Assembly (NCBI RefSeq): GCF_900111875.1
Contig: NZ_FOJU01000002.1
Span: forward strand, 62,001 to 126,000
Source: Poseidonocella pacifica
GTDB taxonomy: Bacteria; Pseudomonadota; Alphaproteobacteria; Rhodobacterales; Rhodobacteraceae
DNA length: 64,000 nt
Direction: 5' to 3'
Shown: piece after piece, positions 8,592 to 17,722 of the stretch
Position numbering within the stretch: the first letter of the stretch is position 1
Layout of the letters: each line of letters begins with the position of its first letter
The notes under the pieces: generated by a model
Database searches by the model: none
The model's input: the letters and a program-made list of their open reading frames with translations, nothing else
Told to the model about the DNA's origin: nothing
Made by a program: the position numbers and the translations under genes

Positions 8592-9299
8592 TTAAAGCGG
8601 TTCCCGATCAATCTCCAAGCGATCGATCAAAGCAGTCATCGTTTCCCGTTCATCTCCGGCGAGAGGTGCAGTACGAGATTTGAAAAGCGTGGCCTGACTG
8701 CGCAGAATGAGGCCATCATCGAGAATCTTCAGGTGGTTGGCGCGCAGCGTTTCTCCCGTCGAGGTGATATCCGCGACAGCCTCCGCAGTCTCATTCTTGA
8801 CCGTACCCTCCGTCGCGCCCTGGCTATCGACAAGCTGGTAATCCGCAACCCCTTGATCACGCAGGAATTCCCGCACGAGCCGATGGTATTTGGTTGCGAT
8901 GCGCAAACGGTGCCCATGAACGGCACGAAAGGCACGGGACACCGCATCCAGATCCTCAAGCGTGTTGACATCAACCCATGCATTCGGGACAGCGATTATC
9001 AGGTTTGCCTCCCCGAACCCGAGGCCGGTCAGAACCCTTGCTTGCTGTTCCCAGTTCGCGAGCTTCTCCTGCACAAGGTCATTGCCCGTCACACCGAGGT
9101 GGATACGCCCTGCGGACAACTCACGCGGGATCTCCCCTGCGGACAACAACACCAGATCTAGCCCGTCAATACCTTCGACCGAAGCAGCGTATTCCCGCTC
9201 TGAGCCAGTTCGGCGCAGGCCGATTCCCCGCCGGCCAAACCAATCGAAAGTCTTCTCCATAAGCCTGCCCTTGGAGGGAACGCCGAGTTTTACGGTCAT
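8592..9299 (-). CDS. hisG: ATP phosphoribosyltransferase, catalytic subunit (short form)
   Basis: It catalyses the first step of histidine synthesis, joining ATP and PRPP. At 235 residues it is the short form, which lacks the C-terminal regulatory domain and works with HisZ. It starts VKLGVPSKGRL, and the PRPP-binding region is recognisable as DSQGATEGTVKNE and TSTGETL in the last third. Its ATG overlaps the hisZ stop (ATGA), so translation is coupled. It is the last gene of the hisS-hisZ-hisG unit. Confidence 0.95.
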   Translation of the reverse strand: MTVKLGVPSKGRLMEKTFDWFGRRGIGLRRTGSEREYAASVEGIDGLDLVLLSAGEIPRELSAGRIHLGVTGNDLVQEKLANWEQQARVLTGLGFGEANLIIAVPNAWVDVNTLEDLDAVSRAFRAVHGHRLRIATKYHRLVREFLRDQGVADYQLVDSQGATEGTVKNETAEAVADITSTGETLRANHLKILDDGLILRSQATLFKSRTAPLAGDERETMTALIDRLEIDREPL

Positions 9300-10381
9300 G
9301 CCTCTGCCTCCAGTTCAAGCTTGAGACCGGGGCGAATGACCCCACCCACAGCTGGAATTTCCTGCCCGTTCCCGAGCCTCCGGGTCAGGGCATCGTACCG
9401 GCCCCCTGTCGCCACAGGTGGAAGGTCAGGACGAAGCGGCGCGAGGAACCCGAAAACAAACCCGTCGTAATATTCCATGGATGTGCGCCCGTAGCTCGCC
9501 TCGAAATCCAGCGTCTCAAGAGAGATCCCGCGCCGGGCGAGCGCCTCCATTCGAATCTCCATCGTCTCTACCGCCCGCGAGATTGAGGGCAAGTCGACGG
9601 CCAGATCGCGCAGGTGCTCCAACGCGAATGGCAAAGTTTCCCGCGTCGCGAGAAGCGCTTCGATCAGATCGATCTCCTGCGCAGACAAGGGGGGCTCGCT
9701 GGCATCAGCGCGCAAAGCCGCTATCCGATCTTCGATTTCCGTACGGGACCGCAGCCCGATCATTGGCCCTGCATGTGCGAACGGATCTTCGGCCTCAAGC
9801 AATGCACGCCGAGAGCTTGGCACCGGGGCCCGCCCGGAGAAACGGTCCATCAAGGCGCGGAACCGGCGCGGATGCCAAATGTGACGAGCAAGCGCGCATT
9901 TTCGAGCTTCGCTGGTGCGCAAACCGGCGACAGCGGCAGTCAGAATGCCGATATCCCCCGTCGCACGACGAAGGTCCAGTCCGTCAAACGCCTCTGCAAT
10001 GGCCGAGAAAATCTCGGCATCGGCATCGGCAGGGTTTTCACGGTCAAATACTTCGAAGCCGACCTGCAGATATTCGTTGGCCCGATCCGCATCCGCTTCC
10101 TGACGGCGGAACACCTCGCCCGCATAGGTATAACGTGCAGGTTCCGCGCCGCTTTCCATGTGCATCTGAACGACCGGAACGGTGAAATCGGGGCGCAGCA
10201 TCTGTTCGCCGCGCAGTGCGTCGGACGTCACATATGCGCGGCCCCGGATATCTTCGCCATAGAGATCCAGCAAGGTTTCGGCTGGCTGCAGTACGGGCGT
10301 CTCAACAGGCTGCGCTCCACGAGCCTCGAACTGTGCGCGAAGCCGGGCGGCCTCCGCCAGTATTTCAGCACGCGTTACCAT
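9296..10381 (-). CDS. hisZ: ATP phosphoribosyltransferase regulatory subunit
   Basis: HisZ is a catalytically dead histidyl-tRNA synthetase relative that binds short-form HisG and carries histidine feedback control. Visible features are the class II synthetase-like core (LRPDFTVPVVQMH, YTYAGEVFRRQ, EYLQVGFEVF) and a C-terminal GGRYDALTRRLG. The ATG at 10381 is used rather than a TTG three bases earlier. The stop of hisS and this start overlap as TGATG, and its own stop overlaps hisG, so the three genes form a tight operon. Length (361 aa) is normal. Confidence 0.93.
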   Translation of the reverse strand: MVTRAEILAEAARLRAQFEARGAQPVETPVLQPAETLLDLYGEDIRGRAYVTSDALRGEQMLRPDFTVPVVQMHMESGAEPARYTYAGEVFRRQEADADRANEYLQVGFEVFDRENPADADAEIFSAIAEAFDGLDLRRATGDIGILTAAVAGLRTSEARKCALARHIWHPRRFRALMDRFSGRAPVPSSRRALLEAEDPFAHAGPMIGLRSRTEIEDRIAALRADASEPPLSAQEIDLIEALLATRETLPFALEHLRDLAVDLPSISRAVETMEIRMEALARRGISLETLDFEASYGRTSMEYYDGFVFGFLAPLRPDLPPVATGGRYDALTRRLGNGQEIPAVGGVIRPGLKLELEAEA

Positions 10382-11880
10382 CAAACGTAGCTGCCGTCGT
10401 CAGCAAGCAGACCGTGGGTCGAGAGGATCTCCCGGACACGTTCCACAAGTTCGGCGCGCGGCGCCTCGATCTGGCTCGGGCGCTCCTTCCACTCTTCGAG
10501 AGTGGCGTTCTCGGCGATCTTCGCCCCCAGGATGAGGTCCTTGATCTGCACCACGCCTTTTTCCTGCTCATCCCCGCCTTGAATAATCGCGACTGGGGAC
10601 CCGCGCCGGTCGGCATATTTCAGTTGGTTGCCAAAGTTCTTGGGATTCCCGAGATAGACCTCGGCCCGGATATTTTCGTTTCGCAGTTCGGCAACAATTT
10701 CTTGATAATCGGCCATACGGTCGCGATCCATCACCGTGATTACAACCGGCCCGTTCTGCGCACTGCTGAGCCGCCCCTTTGCCCGCAGCGCGGCAAGCAG
10801 GCGATCAACCCCGATGGACACACCCACCGCGGGCACGGTCTGGCCCGTAAAACGCGCGACAAGGTCGTCATAACGCCCACCCCCGGCAACAGAGCCAAAT
10901 TGGCGCGGGCGGCCTTTTTCATCGGTGATTTCAAAGGTTAACTCAGCTTCGAATACCGGGCCGGTATAGTACCCAAGCCCCCGGACGACGGCCGGGTCGA
11001 TCACGATCCTATCGGGGCCATATCCTTGGGCTTCGAGCAAGGCGGCCATGTCTTCCAATTCCGACACGCCCGCTTCGCCGATCGTCGAACCTTCGATGGC
11101 ACTCCGAAGGTTGGCCAAGGTCGCGCTGTTGCCATCCGCACGAGAGGTCAGAAAGGCGATGACCGGATCGGCGCTCTCGGGGGCCAGCCCCACACCGTCG
11201 ATATATGCGCCCGATGCGTCCAGACGGCCTTTCCCCAAAAGCTCCCTTACGCCACTTTCGCCGACCTTGTCGAACTTGTCGATCGTGCGCAGCACAGCCT
11301 CACGGGTCTCGCCTTCGCCGACCCCCATGACCTCCAGCACGCCGTTCAATACCTTGCGGTTGTTGATCCGCACGATGTAATCGCCGCGCGGAATGCCAAC
11401 TGCCTCAAGGGTATCCGACAGCATCGCGCAGATTTCCGCATCGGCGGCCATGGAGGCGCTTCCGACCGTATCGGCATCACACTGATAGAACTGACGGAAC
11501 CGGCCCGGACCCGGCTTTTCATTGCGCCAAACCGGCCCCATGGCAAAACGGCGGTACGGCGTGGGCAAATCATTCCTGTTCTGAGCATAGACGCGGGCCA
11601 ATGGCGCGGTCAGATCATAGCGCAACGCCAGCCAATCGCTGTCATCTTCCTGCCAGGCAAAAACCCCTTCGTTCGGGCGATCGACATCGGGAAGGAACTT
11701 GCCCAGCGCCTCGACCGTCTCGACGGCCGAACTTTCCAAGGCGTCAAACCCGTATCGGTGATAGACCGCCGCAATGGTACGGAGCATGTCCGCACGCTCG
11801 CTGACCTCCGCGCCAAAGTAGTCGCGAAACCCTTTGGGCGTCTGGGCCTTGGGCCGGGGTTGCTTCTTCACTTTCGCCAT
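10381..11880 (-). CDS. hisS: histidyl-tRNA synthetase
   Basis: It charges tRNA-His. The class II synthetase motifs are present: [10 protein letters not shown] near the N-terminus, motif 2 as [19 protein letters not shown], the histidine-binding [15 protein letters not shown], and motif 3 as [14 protein letters not shown]. The C-terminal anticodon-binding domain follows. The ATG at 11880 is preferred over that at 11895 because GAGG is nine bases upstream. About 499 residues matches the longer alphaproteobacterial form. It leads the hisS-hisZ-hisG operon, pairing the true synthetase with its regulatory paralogue. Confidence 0.95.
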   Translation of the reverse strand: MAKVKKQPRPKAQTPKGFRDYFGAEVSERADMLRTIAAVYHRYGFDALESSAVETVEALGKFLPDVDRPNEGVFAWQEDDSDWLALRYDLTAPLARVYAQNRNDLPTPYRRFAMGPVWRNEKPGPGRFRQFYQCDADTVGSASMAADAEICAMLSDTLEAVGIPRGDYIVRINNRKVLNGVLEVMGVGEGETREAVLRTIDKFDKVGESGVRELLGKGRLDASGAYIDGVGLAPESADPVIAFLTSRADGNSATLANLRSAIEGSTIGEAGVSELEDMAALLEAQGYGPDRIVIDPAVVRGLGYYTGPVFEAELTFEITDEKGRPRQFGSVAGGGRYDDLVARFTGQTVPAVGVSIGVDRLLAALRAKGRLSSAQNGPVVITVMDRDRMADYQEIVAELRNENIRAEVYLGNPKNFGNQLKYADRRGSPVAIIQGGDEQEKGVVQIKDLILGAKIAENATLEEWKERPSQIEAPRAELVERVREILSTHGLLADDGSYV

Positions 11881-11988
11881 TGGATCGGGCCTCATCCGCG
11901 GGTGCTGTCGCCGCTGGCTTTATCCAATGGCGCGCGGAGGGGCAACAGGCCCTTGGCGACGGGCGCTTCCTGCCCTAACTCTTGAACC

Positions 11989-12198
11989 ATGAGCAATGAC
12001 CGTATCGAAAAACTGGAAGAGACCGCCGCGCACCTGTCCAAGTTGGTGGATGACCTGAATGAGGTCGTCACCCGCCAAGACAGCGAGATTGCAAAGCTGA
12101 CCACTCAGGTGACGATGCTGATGCGCCGAGAAGCCGCACGCGAGGCCGAAAGCCCTGGCAGCGTGATGATCGGCGATGAACGACCGCCGCACTACTGA
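11989..12198 (+). CDS. slyX: SlyX family protein
   Basis: This is a 69-residue protein that is almost entirely a coiled coil (residues 3-50, heptads with leucine and valine), ending with the PPHY tail characteristic of SlyX. Function in the family is unclear. It lies alone on the plus strand, divergent from hisS and convergent with the small lipoprotein gene. Confidence 0.85.
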   Translation: MSNDRIEKLEETAAHLSKLVDDLNEVVTRQDSEIAKLTTQVTMLMRREAAREAESPGSVMIGDERPPHY

Positions 12199-12223
12199 CG
12201 ACAGGCATTACTGCAGCCGGGCA

Positions 12224-12478
12224 TCATTGCAGTCGGGCATCGTCCGTCAGGAGACGGGTCGGAAGGTCTGCGGTATCCGAGGGGGTCCACTCTTCGGGCA
12301 CCTCGATGAGCGCCGTAAGAAGCGGCCAATCCGCCATCGTATCTTCCGCCGACGGACGAAGGTTGAACCGCGACGTTTCAGGCATGACGCCCGCCACGGG
12401 CGGCGCCATGGAGGGGGACGACGCGATGCAGCCATCAAGCAGCAACGCCGTCGCGAAAAGCATCATGAAGCGAGACAT
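12224..12478 (-). CDS. small predicted lipoprotein, 84 aa
   Basis: The N-terminus MSRFMMLFATALLLDGC is a short lipoprotein signal ending in a lipobox (LLDGC, Cys17). A proline-rich linker and an acidic C-terminal region follow. Aspartate at +2 is absent (Ile follows the Cys), so outer-membrane sorting is expected. There is no clear ribosome site before the ATG at 12478. It lies 106 bases downstream of dnaE on the same strand and could be read through from it. Function unknown. Confidence 0.6.
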   Translation of the reverse strand: MSRFMMLFATALLLDGCIASSPSMAPPVAGVMPETSRFNLRPSAEDTMADWPLLTALIEVPEEWTPSDTADLPTRLLTDDARLQ

Positions 12479-12584
12479 GGGAACACGCAAACCAGTACGA
12501 AAAGGGAAACTGTTCGCCGCATAGCGAAGCGCAGCATGGTTAACCAGCGGCAGCTTCCAGATCGGCGAGCCCCCGCCGACAGCA

Positions 12585-15500
12585 TCAGAGATCCTGCACC
12601 TCGACCACGCCGGAAAGACTCTTGATCGCGCCCTTGATCTGGGGATTGACCGGGTAATCTTGTTTGAGCGTAACGTCGATCTCACCCAACCCTTCGGGAT
12701 CAAAGAAGGTGAATGTGATCGGCCCCTTGCCCCCTGATCGCACCGTGCGAGTGGCATCCTCAAGCACCGTTTGCGCCAGGCGCACCGCACCTTCGTCTTC
12801 AAAGAAGATGCGCAAACCGGTTGCCCCGACGCCTGCAACTGCGGTGTCAATCGGCGCGACAGAACGACCAAGCAGTTTGAGCTGATCGCTTTCCATCGTG
12901 GCCTCGACGGTGACGACAACCTTGGCCCCCGTCTCCAGATGCTCCCTCGCCGTTTCCAGCGTGTCGGAAAACAACGTAACCTCATAGCCGCCGGTCGTGT
13001 CGGAGAGTTGGCAGAAGGCAAACCGGTTGCCGCGCGCGGATTTGCGTTCCTGCCGTCCCGCCACAACGCCCGCCATCTTGGCCACATGCGCACCGCGCTC
13101 TGCTTTGGCGTGCACCTCGTCCAGCGTCATGACGCCCTTTCGTTTCAGGGCGGTCATGTAGTCATCAAGCGGATGTCCAGAGAGGTAGAACCCGACGGCC
13201 TTGAACTCCTCATTCAGGCGTTCCGCGGGCATCCAGTCGTTGACGGCAGAAAGCCTTGGTTCAGGCAGATCGTCGCCCGCTTCACCAAAAAGCGACACTT
13301 GGGATGAGTTCTTTTGATCGTGAATTGCGGCGGAATACCCTGCCAGTGCCTCGATGCTCTCGAATATGCGGCGACGGTTCCGGTCAAGTTCATCGAACGC
13401 TCCGGCACGGGCCAGCATTTCCAGTGGGCGTTTGCCGATCCGCTTGAGATCCACCCGACGGGCAAAATCGTATATGGTCACAAAGGGTTTGTCGGCACGT
13501 CCCTCGACGATCAGGCGCATCGCCTCCACCCCGACGTTCTTGAGCGCCCCGAGCCCATAGACCAGAGCCCCATCCTCCACCTTGAAGGTCGCCTCCGAGC
13601 GGTTCACGCAAGGCGGCACCCAAGGCAGGCTGAGACCCTTTTTCACTTCCTCGAAATACACGCTGAGCTTGTCGGTGAGATGGATATCACAGTTCATGAC
13701 CCCAGCCATGAACTCAACCGGGTGGTTCGCCTTGAGCCATGCGGTCTGGTACGACACCACCGCATAGGCCGCAGCGTGGGATTTGTTGAAGCCGTAGTTG
13801 GCGAACTTGTCGAGCAGGTTCCAGACTTCGAGCGCCTTCTCGTCGTCCACCCCGTGCTTCTTGGAGCCTTCGATGAACTTCGGGCGCTCCGCATCCATCG
13901 CTTCCTGGATCTTCTTACCCATCGCGCGACGAAGCAGATCGGCACCGCCAAGCGTATAGCCCGCCATCTCCTGCGCGATTTGCATCACCTGTTCCTGATA
14001 GACGATGATGCCTTGGGTCTCATCAAGGATATGGTCGATCGACGGGTGCAGCCGGTCGCGTTCCGACAGGCCGTTCTTCACCTCGCAGTATTTCGGGATG
14101 TTCTCCATCGGGCCGGGTCGATAGAGCGCCACGAGCGCGACGATATCCTCGATGCACGTCGGTTTCATGCGCTTGAGCGCGTCCATCATGCCCGAGGATT
14201 CCACCTGAAATACCGCCACCGTCTTGGCTCTTGCATAGAGGCGATAGGTTTTCTCATCGTCGAGCGGGATCGCGTTGATCTGGTTCTCGGCCCCGTCGGC
14301 CGGCTCATAGATCTGCGTTCCATCGGCCGCGATATGTAGCGGGCGGTTCGATGCGTGGATCTGTTCGATGGCGTTCTGAATGACGGTGAGTGTCTTGAGG
14401 CCGAGGAAGTCGAACTTCACCAGCCCCGCCTGCTCCACCCATTTCATATTGAACTGCGTGGCCGGCATATCGGATCGCGGATCCTGATAGAGCGGGACAA
14501 GCGCATCGAGCGGTCTGTCCCCGATCACGACCCCCGCGGCGTGGGTAGACGCATTGCGCAAAAGACCCTCGACCTGTTGCGCATAATCAAAGAGGCGTTT
14601 GGCGGGATTCGCCTTGCCCTCCCGCCGATCCTGTTCCGTCTCCCGGATTTCCTCCTGAAGGCGCGGCTCATCGCGCAGGGCCTTTTCGATGGAAACGGGT
14701 TTGACCCCCTCCACCGGGATCATCTTCGACAGACGATCCACCTGCCCGTATGGCAGCTGCAATACGCGCCCCACATCGCGCACCGCCGCCTTTGACAGCA
14801 ACGCACCAAAGGTGATGATCTGGCCGACCTTGTCGCGTCCGTATTTCTGCTGAACGTAGCGGATGACTTCTTCGCGGCGATCCATGCAAAAGTCGATGTC
14901 AAAGTCGGGCATGGACACCCGTTCAGGGTTAAGGAAACGCTCGAAGAGAAGGCTGTAACGCAATGGATCCAAATCAGTAATCGTCAATGCGTAGGCTACG
15001 AGAGACCCCGCACCGGAGCCGCGGCCCGGCCCTACGGGGATATCTTCGTCCTTGGCCCATTTGATGAAATCTGCAACGATCAGGAAGTAGCCCGGAAACC
15101 CCATCCCCTCGATGATGCCAAGCTCGAAATCGAGCCGTTTGTCATACTCTTCGACAGAGGCCGCATGGGGTATCACGGCAAGCCGATCTTTCAGACCTTG
15201 CTTGGCCTGACGGCGCAATTCCTCCACCTCGTCATCGGCAAACCTGGGCAGGATCGGATCGCGGCGATAGGCCATGAAGGCACAGCGCTTCGCGATCTCC
15301 ACGGTATTCGCGGTTGCCTCTGGCAAGTCCGCGAAAAGCGCCAACATCTCTTCCTGACTCTTGAAGTAGTGCTGCGGTGTCAGGCGGCGGCGCGGGTCCT
15401 GCTGATCGACATAGGCGCCCTCGGCGATACAGATCAGCGCATCATGCGCCTCGTACATGTCCGGCTTGGGGAAATAGGCATCGTTCGTCGCGACCAGCGG

Positions 15501-16112
15501 GATCGCCATAGAATAGGCCATCTCGACAAAGCCGCGCTCGGTCAGCCGCTCGGCTTCTGGCAACCCATTGTCGCCGGGATGCCGTTGCAACTCCACGTAA
15601 AGCCGGTCCTCAAAGGCGGCGTGCAGGTGCTGCATCAATGCCTCGGCGGCGGAATGCTGCCCCGCGCGCAGCAACCGGCCTACCGGGCCATCCGGCCCGC
15701 CCGTCAAACAGATCAACCCCTCGGAATGCGCCTTGAGTTCCTCCACGGTGACATGAGGAAACTCACCGTCGCCGCGCAGATAAAGGCAGGTGTTGAGCTT
15801 CATCAGATGCTCATAGCCGCGCTCCGTCTGGGCCAGCAGGACAACCGGCGCGGGCGGCTGGGCCCGTTCGCCCGGTTGCGGCTCAAGATAGCGCAGATCG
15901 ACCTGACACCCGATGATCGGCTGCACCCCCGCACCCGCCGCCGTCACGGAAAATTCCAAGGCGGCAAACATGTTGTTGGTGTCGGTGATCGCCACCGCCG
16001 GCATCCCCATTCCCGCGCAGATGCCCGGCAGCTTCTTGAGCCGCATGGCCCCTTCGAGGAGGGAGTATTCGGTGTGGGTGCGAAGATGGATGAATCGGGG
16101 GGCGTTGCTCAT
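12585..16112 (-). CDS. dnaE: DNA polymerase III subunit alpha
   Basis: This is the replicative polymerase catalytic subunit, 1175 residues as expected for DnaE1. The N-terminal PHP domain begins RFIHLRTHTEYSLLEGAM. The palm region shows GPGRGSGAGSLVAY and PDFDIDFCMDRR, which holds the catalytic aspartates. GYNFNKSHAAAYA-like sequence (NYGFNKSHAAAYAVVSYQT) marks the helix-hairpin region, and an OB-fold lies near the C-terminus. The start at MSNAPRF (16112) fits the family; the frame is open 14 codons further. It is divergent from xdhA. Confidence 0.97.
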   Translation of the reverse strand: MSNAPRFIHLRTHTEYSLLEGAMRLKKLPGICAGMGMPAVAITDTNNMFAALEFSVTAAGAGVQPIIGCQVDLRYLEPQPGERAQPPAPVVLLAQTERGYEHLMKLNTCLYLRGDGEFPHVTVEELKAHSEGLICLTGGPDGPVGRLLRAGQHSAAEALMQHLHAAFEDRLYVELQRHPGDNGLPEAERLTERGFVEMAYSMAIPLVATNDAYFPKPDMYEAHDALICIAEGAYVDQQDPRRRLTPQHYFKSQEEMLALFADLPEATANTVEIAKRCAFMAYRRDPILPRFADDEVEELRRQAKQGLKDRLAVIPHAASVEEYDKRLDFELGIIEGMGFPGYFLIVADFIKWAKDEDIPVGPGRGSGAGSLVAYALTITDLDPLRYSLLFERFLNPERVSMPDFDIDFCMDRREEVIRYVQQKYGRDKVGQIITFGALLSKAAVRDVGRVLQLPYGQVDRLSKMIPVEGVKPVSIEKALRDEPRLQEEIRETEQDRREGKANPAKRLFDYAQQVEGLLRNASTHAAGVVIGDRPLDALVPLYQDPRSDMPATQFNMKWVEQAGLVKFDFLGLKTLTVIQNAIEQIHASNRPLHIAADGTQIYEPADGAENQINAIPLDDEKTYRLYARAKTVAVFQVESSGMMDALKRMKPTCIEDIVALVALYRPGPMENIPKYCEVKNGLSERDRLHPSIDHILDETQGIIVYQEQVMQIAQEMAGYTLGGADLLRRAMGKKIQEAMDAERPKFIEGSKKHGVDDEKALEVWNLLDKFANYGFNKSHAAAYAVVSYQTAWLKANHPVEFMAGVMNCDIHLTDKLSVYFEEVKKGLSLPWVPPCVNRSEATFKVEDGALVYGLGALKNVGVEAMRLIVEGRADKPFVTIYDFARRVDLKRIGKRPLEMLARAGAFDELDRNRRRIFESIEALAGYSAAIHDQKNSSQVSLFGEAGDDLPEPRLSAVNDWMPAERLNEEFKAVGFYLSGHPLDDYMTALKRKGVMTLDEVHAKAERGAHVAKMAGVVAGRQERKSARGNRFAFCQLSDTTGGYEVTLFSDTLETAREHLETGAKVVVTVEATMESDQLKLLGRSVAPIDTAVAGVGATGLRIFFEDEGAVRLAQTVLEDATRTVRSGGKGPITFTFFDPEGLGEIDVTLKQDYPVNPQIKGAIKSLSGVVEVQDL

Positions 16113-16254
16113 GCCAGCAGGATACGCCCGGCCTTCGGTGGCCGAAAGCCCCAACTCGGCCCTCCCGTCCCGTCAAGAGATCCGCATGGCTGATTTTCCG
16201 GGCAACCCGCGCCGCCGATGCGATGCCATGCGACAGAAAATCCTTGCAAACTGC

Positions 16255-16301
16255 ATCTCCCCCCCGCCAAACTGCGGAAAGTTTTTTGGGATCTCCCCCC
16301 C
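16255..16301. repeat. direct repeat ATCTCCCCCCC in dnaE-xdhA intergenic region
   Basis: The 11-mer ATCTCCCCCCC occurs at 16255-16265 and again at 16291-16301, start to start 36 bases. It lies between the divergent starts of dnaE and xdhA, where promoters must lie. Whether it binds a protein is unknown. Confidence 0.5.
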
Positions 16302-16363
16302 TTCTACGCCGCATCGAAGGGGACGCGCGGAGTTCAAACAGTATGGCGGCGGGTTTAATCGCA

Positions 16364-17722
16364 ATGGACATCACGTTTCTTCTCAACGGAGAGACTGTGA
16401 CCTTGAACGGGGTCGCGCCAACGGTGACTCTGCTCGATTGGTTGCGCGAAACACGCGGACTGAAGGGCACGAAAGAGGGTTGCAACGAAGGGGATTGCGG
16501 AGCCTGCACCGTGATGGTGACGGATGCGCAAGGGGTAAAGGCGCTCAACGCCTGTATCCTGTTGCTGCCGCAACTTCACGGCAAAGCACTGCGGACCGTC
16601 GAAGGCATCGCCGGACCGGATCGCGCAGGTCATCCCGTGCAGGAGGCGATGGTGGCCGAACACGGCAGCCAGTGCGGCTTTTGCACCCCCGGCTTCGTGG
16701 TCAGCATGGCCGTCGCCCATCTGAAAGGCGATCGCGCGCACGACGATGCGCTCGCCGGGAACCTCTGCCGGTGCACGGGCTATGCGCCCATCGTGCGGGC
16801 GGCCGAAGCCGCGGCGGAGGCCCCCGTGCCAAACTGGATGCAAGAAACCCCGCCGCAGGTGGAGCCGACCGATGCCGTGCCCGAAACAGCCGACGCGCTG
16901 GCCGAATGGTACGCCGCCAACCCTGAGGGCGTGCTCGTCGCCGGGGCCACCGATGTCGGGCTTTGGGTCACCAAACAATTGCGCGACATCGCACCGGTCG
17001 CCTTTCTGCATCGCTGCCGCGATCTGCAACAGATCGACATCGCCGAAACCGAAATCCGCATCGGTGCGGGCGTCACCATGGACCGGGTTCATGCGCTGAT
17101 GCAGGACGAATATCCGTCCTACGCCGAGATGATCCGCCGCTATGGCTCTGCGCAGGTGCGCGCAGCCGCGACGATCGGCGGCAACATCGCCAACGGCTCC
17201 CCCATAGGGGACAATCCTCCCGCGCTCATCGCGCTCGGCGCGGTCTTGCACCTGCGCAAAGGGGATGCCCGGCGACAGATCCCGCTGGAATCCTTCTTCC
17301 TCGATTATGGCAAGCAAGACAGGCAACCCGGCGAATTCGTGGAGGCCGTCACCCTGCCCCGAGGGGCCGAGGCCCTGCGATGCTACAAGATCTCCAAACG
17401 CTTCGATCAGGATATTTCTGCGGTTTGCGGCTGCTTCAACGTCACGGTTCAGGACGGCACCATCCGTTCCGCGCGCATCGCTTTTGGCGGCATGGCCGGC
17501 ATTCCCCAGCGCGCCCATTCCGTAGAGGAAATTCTCGAAGGCCGCCCTTGGTCAGAGGCAACTTTGGCAAACGCAAGGGCCGCCCTGGCGGAGGACTTTG
17601 AGCCGCTGTCAGATATGCGGGCCAGTGCGGAGTATCGGCTCGAAGCCGCGCGCAACCTGCTCACACGCTATTTCCACGATATTTCAGGCACTCAGGTTTC
17701 CGTGTTGGGGGTGTCGGCATGA
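16364..17722 (+). CDS. xdhA: xanthine dehydrogenase small subunit (2Fe-2S and FAD)
   Basis: It passes electrons from the molybdenum subunit through two 2Fe-2S clusters to FAD and NAD during oxidation of hypoxanthine and xanthine. The plant-type cluster motif CNEGDCGACTV is near residue 40; the second cluster uses CGFCTPGF and LCRCTGYAPI. The FAD domain shows VLVAGATDVGL and TIGGNIANGSPIGD. The start MDITFLLNGETV is chosen by family pattern; an ATG seven codons upstream (16343) is also possible. The stop overlaps the xdhB start as ATGA. It is the first gene of a seven-gene purine unit. Confidence 0.95.
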   Translation: MDITFLLNGETVTLNGVAPTVTLLDWLRETRGLKGTKEGCNEGDCGACTVMVTDAQGVKALNACILLLPQLHGKALRTVEGIAGPDRAGHPVQEAMVAEHGSQCGFCTPGFVVSMAVAHLKGDRAHDDALAGNLCRCTGYAPIVRAAEAAAEAPVPNWMQETPPQVEPTDAVPETADALAEWYAANPEGVLVAGATDVGLWVTKQLRDIAPVAFLHRCRDLQQIDIAETEIRIGAGVTMDRVHALMQDEYPSYAEMIRRYGSAQVRAAATIGGNIANGSPIGDNPPALIALGAVLHLRKGDARRQIPLESFFLDYGKQDRQPGEFVEAVTLPRGAEALRCYKISKRFDQDISAVCGCFNVTVQDGTIRSARIAFGGMAGIPQRAHSVEEILEGRPWSEATLANARAALAEDFEPLSDMRASAEYRLEAARNLLTRYFHDISGTQVSVLGVSA

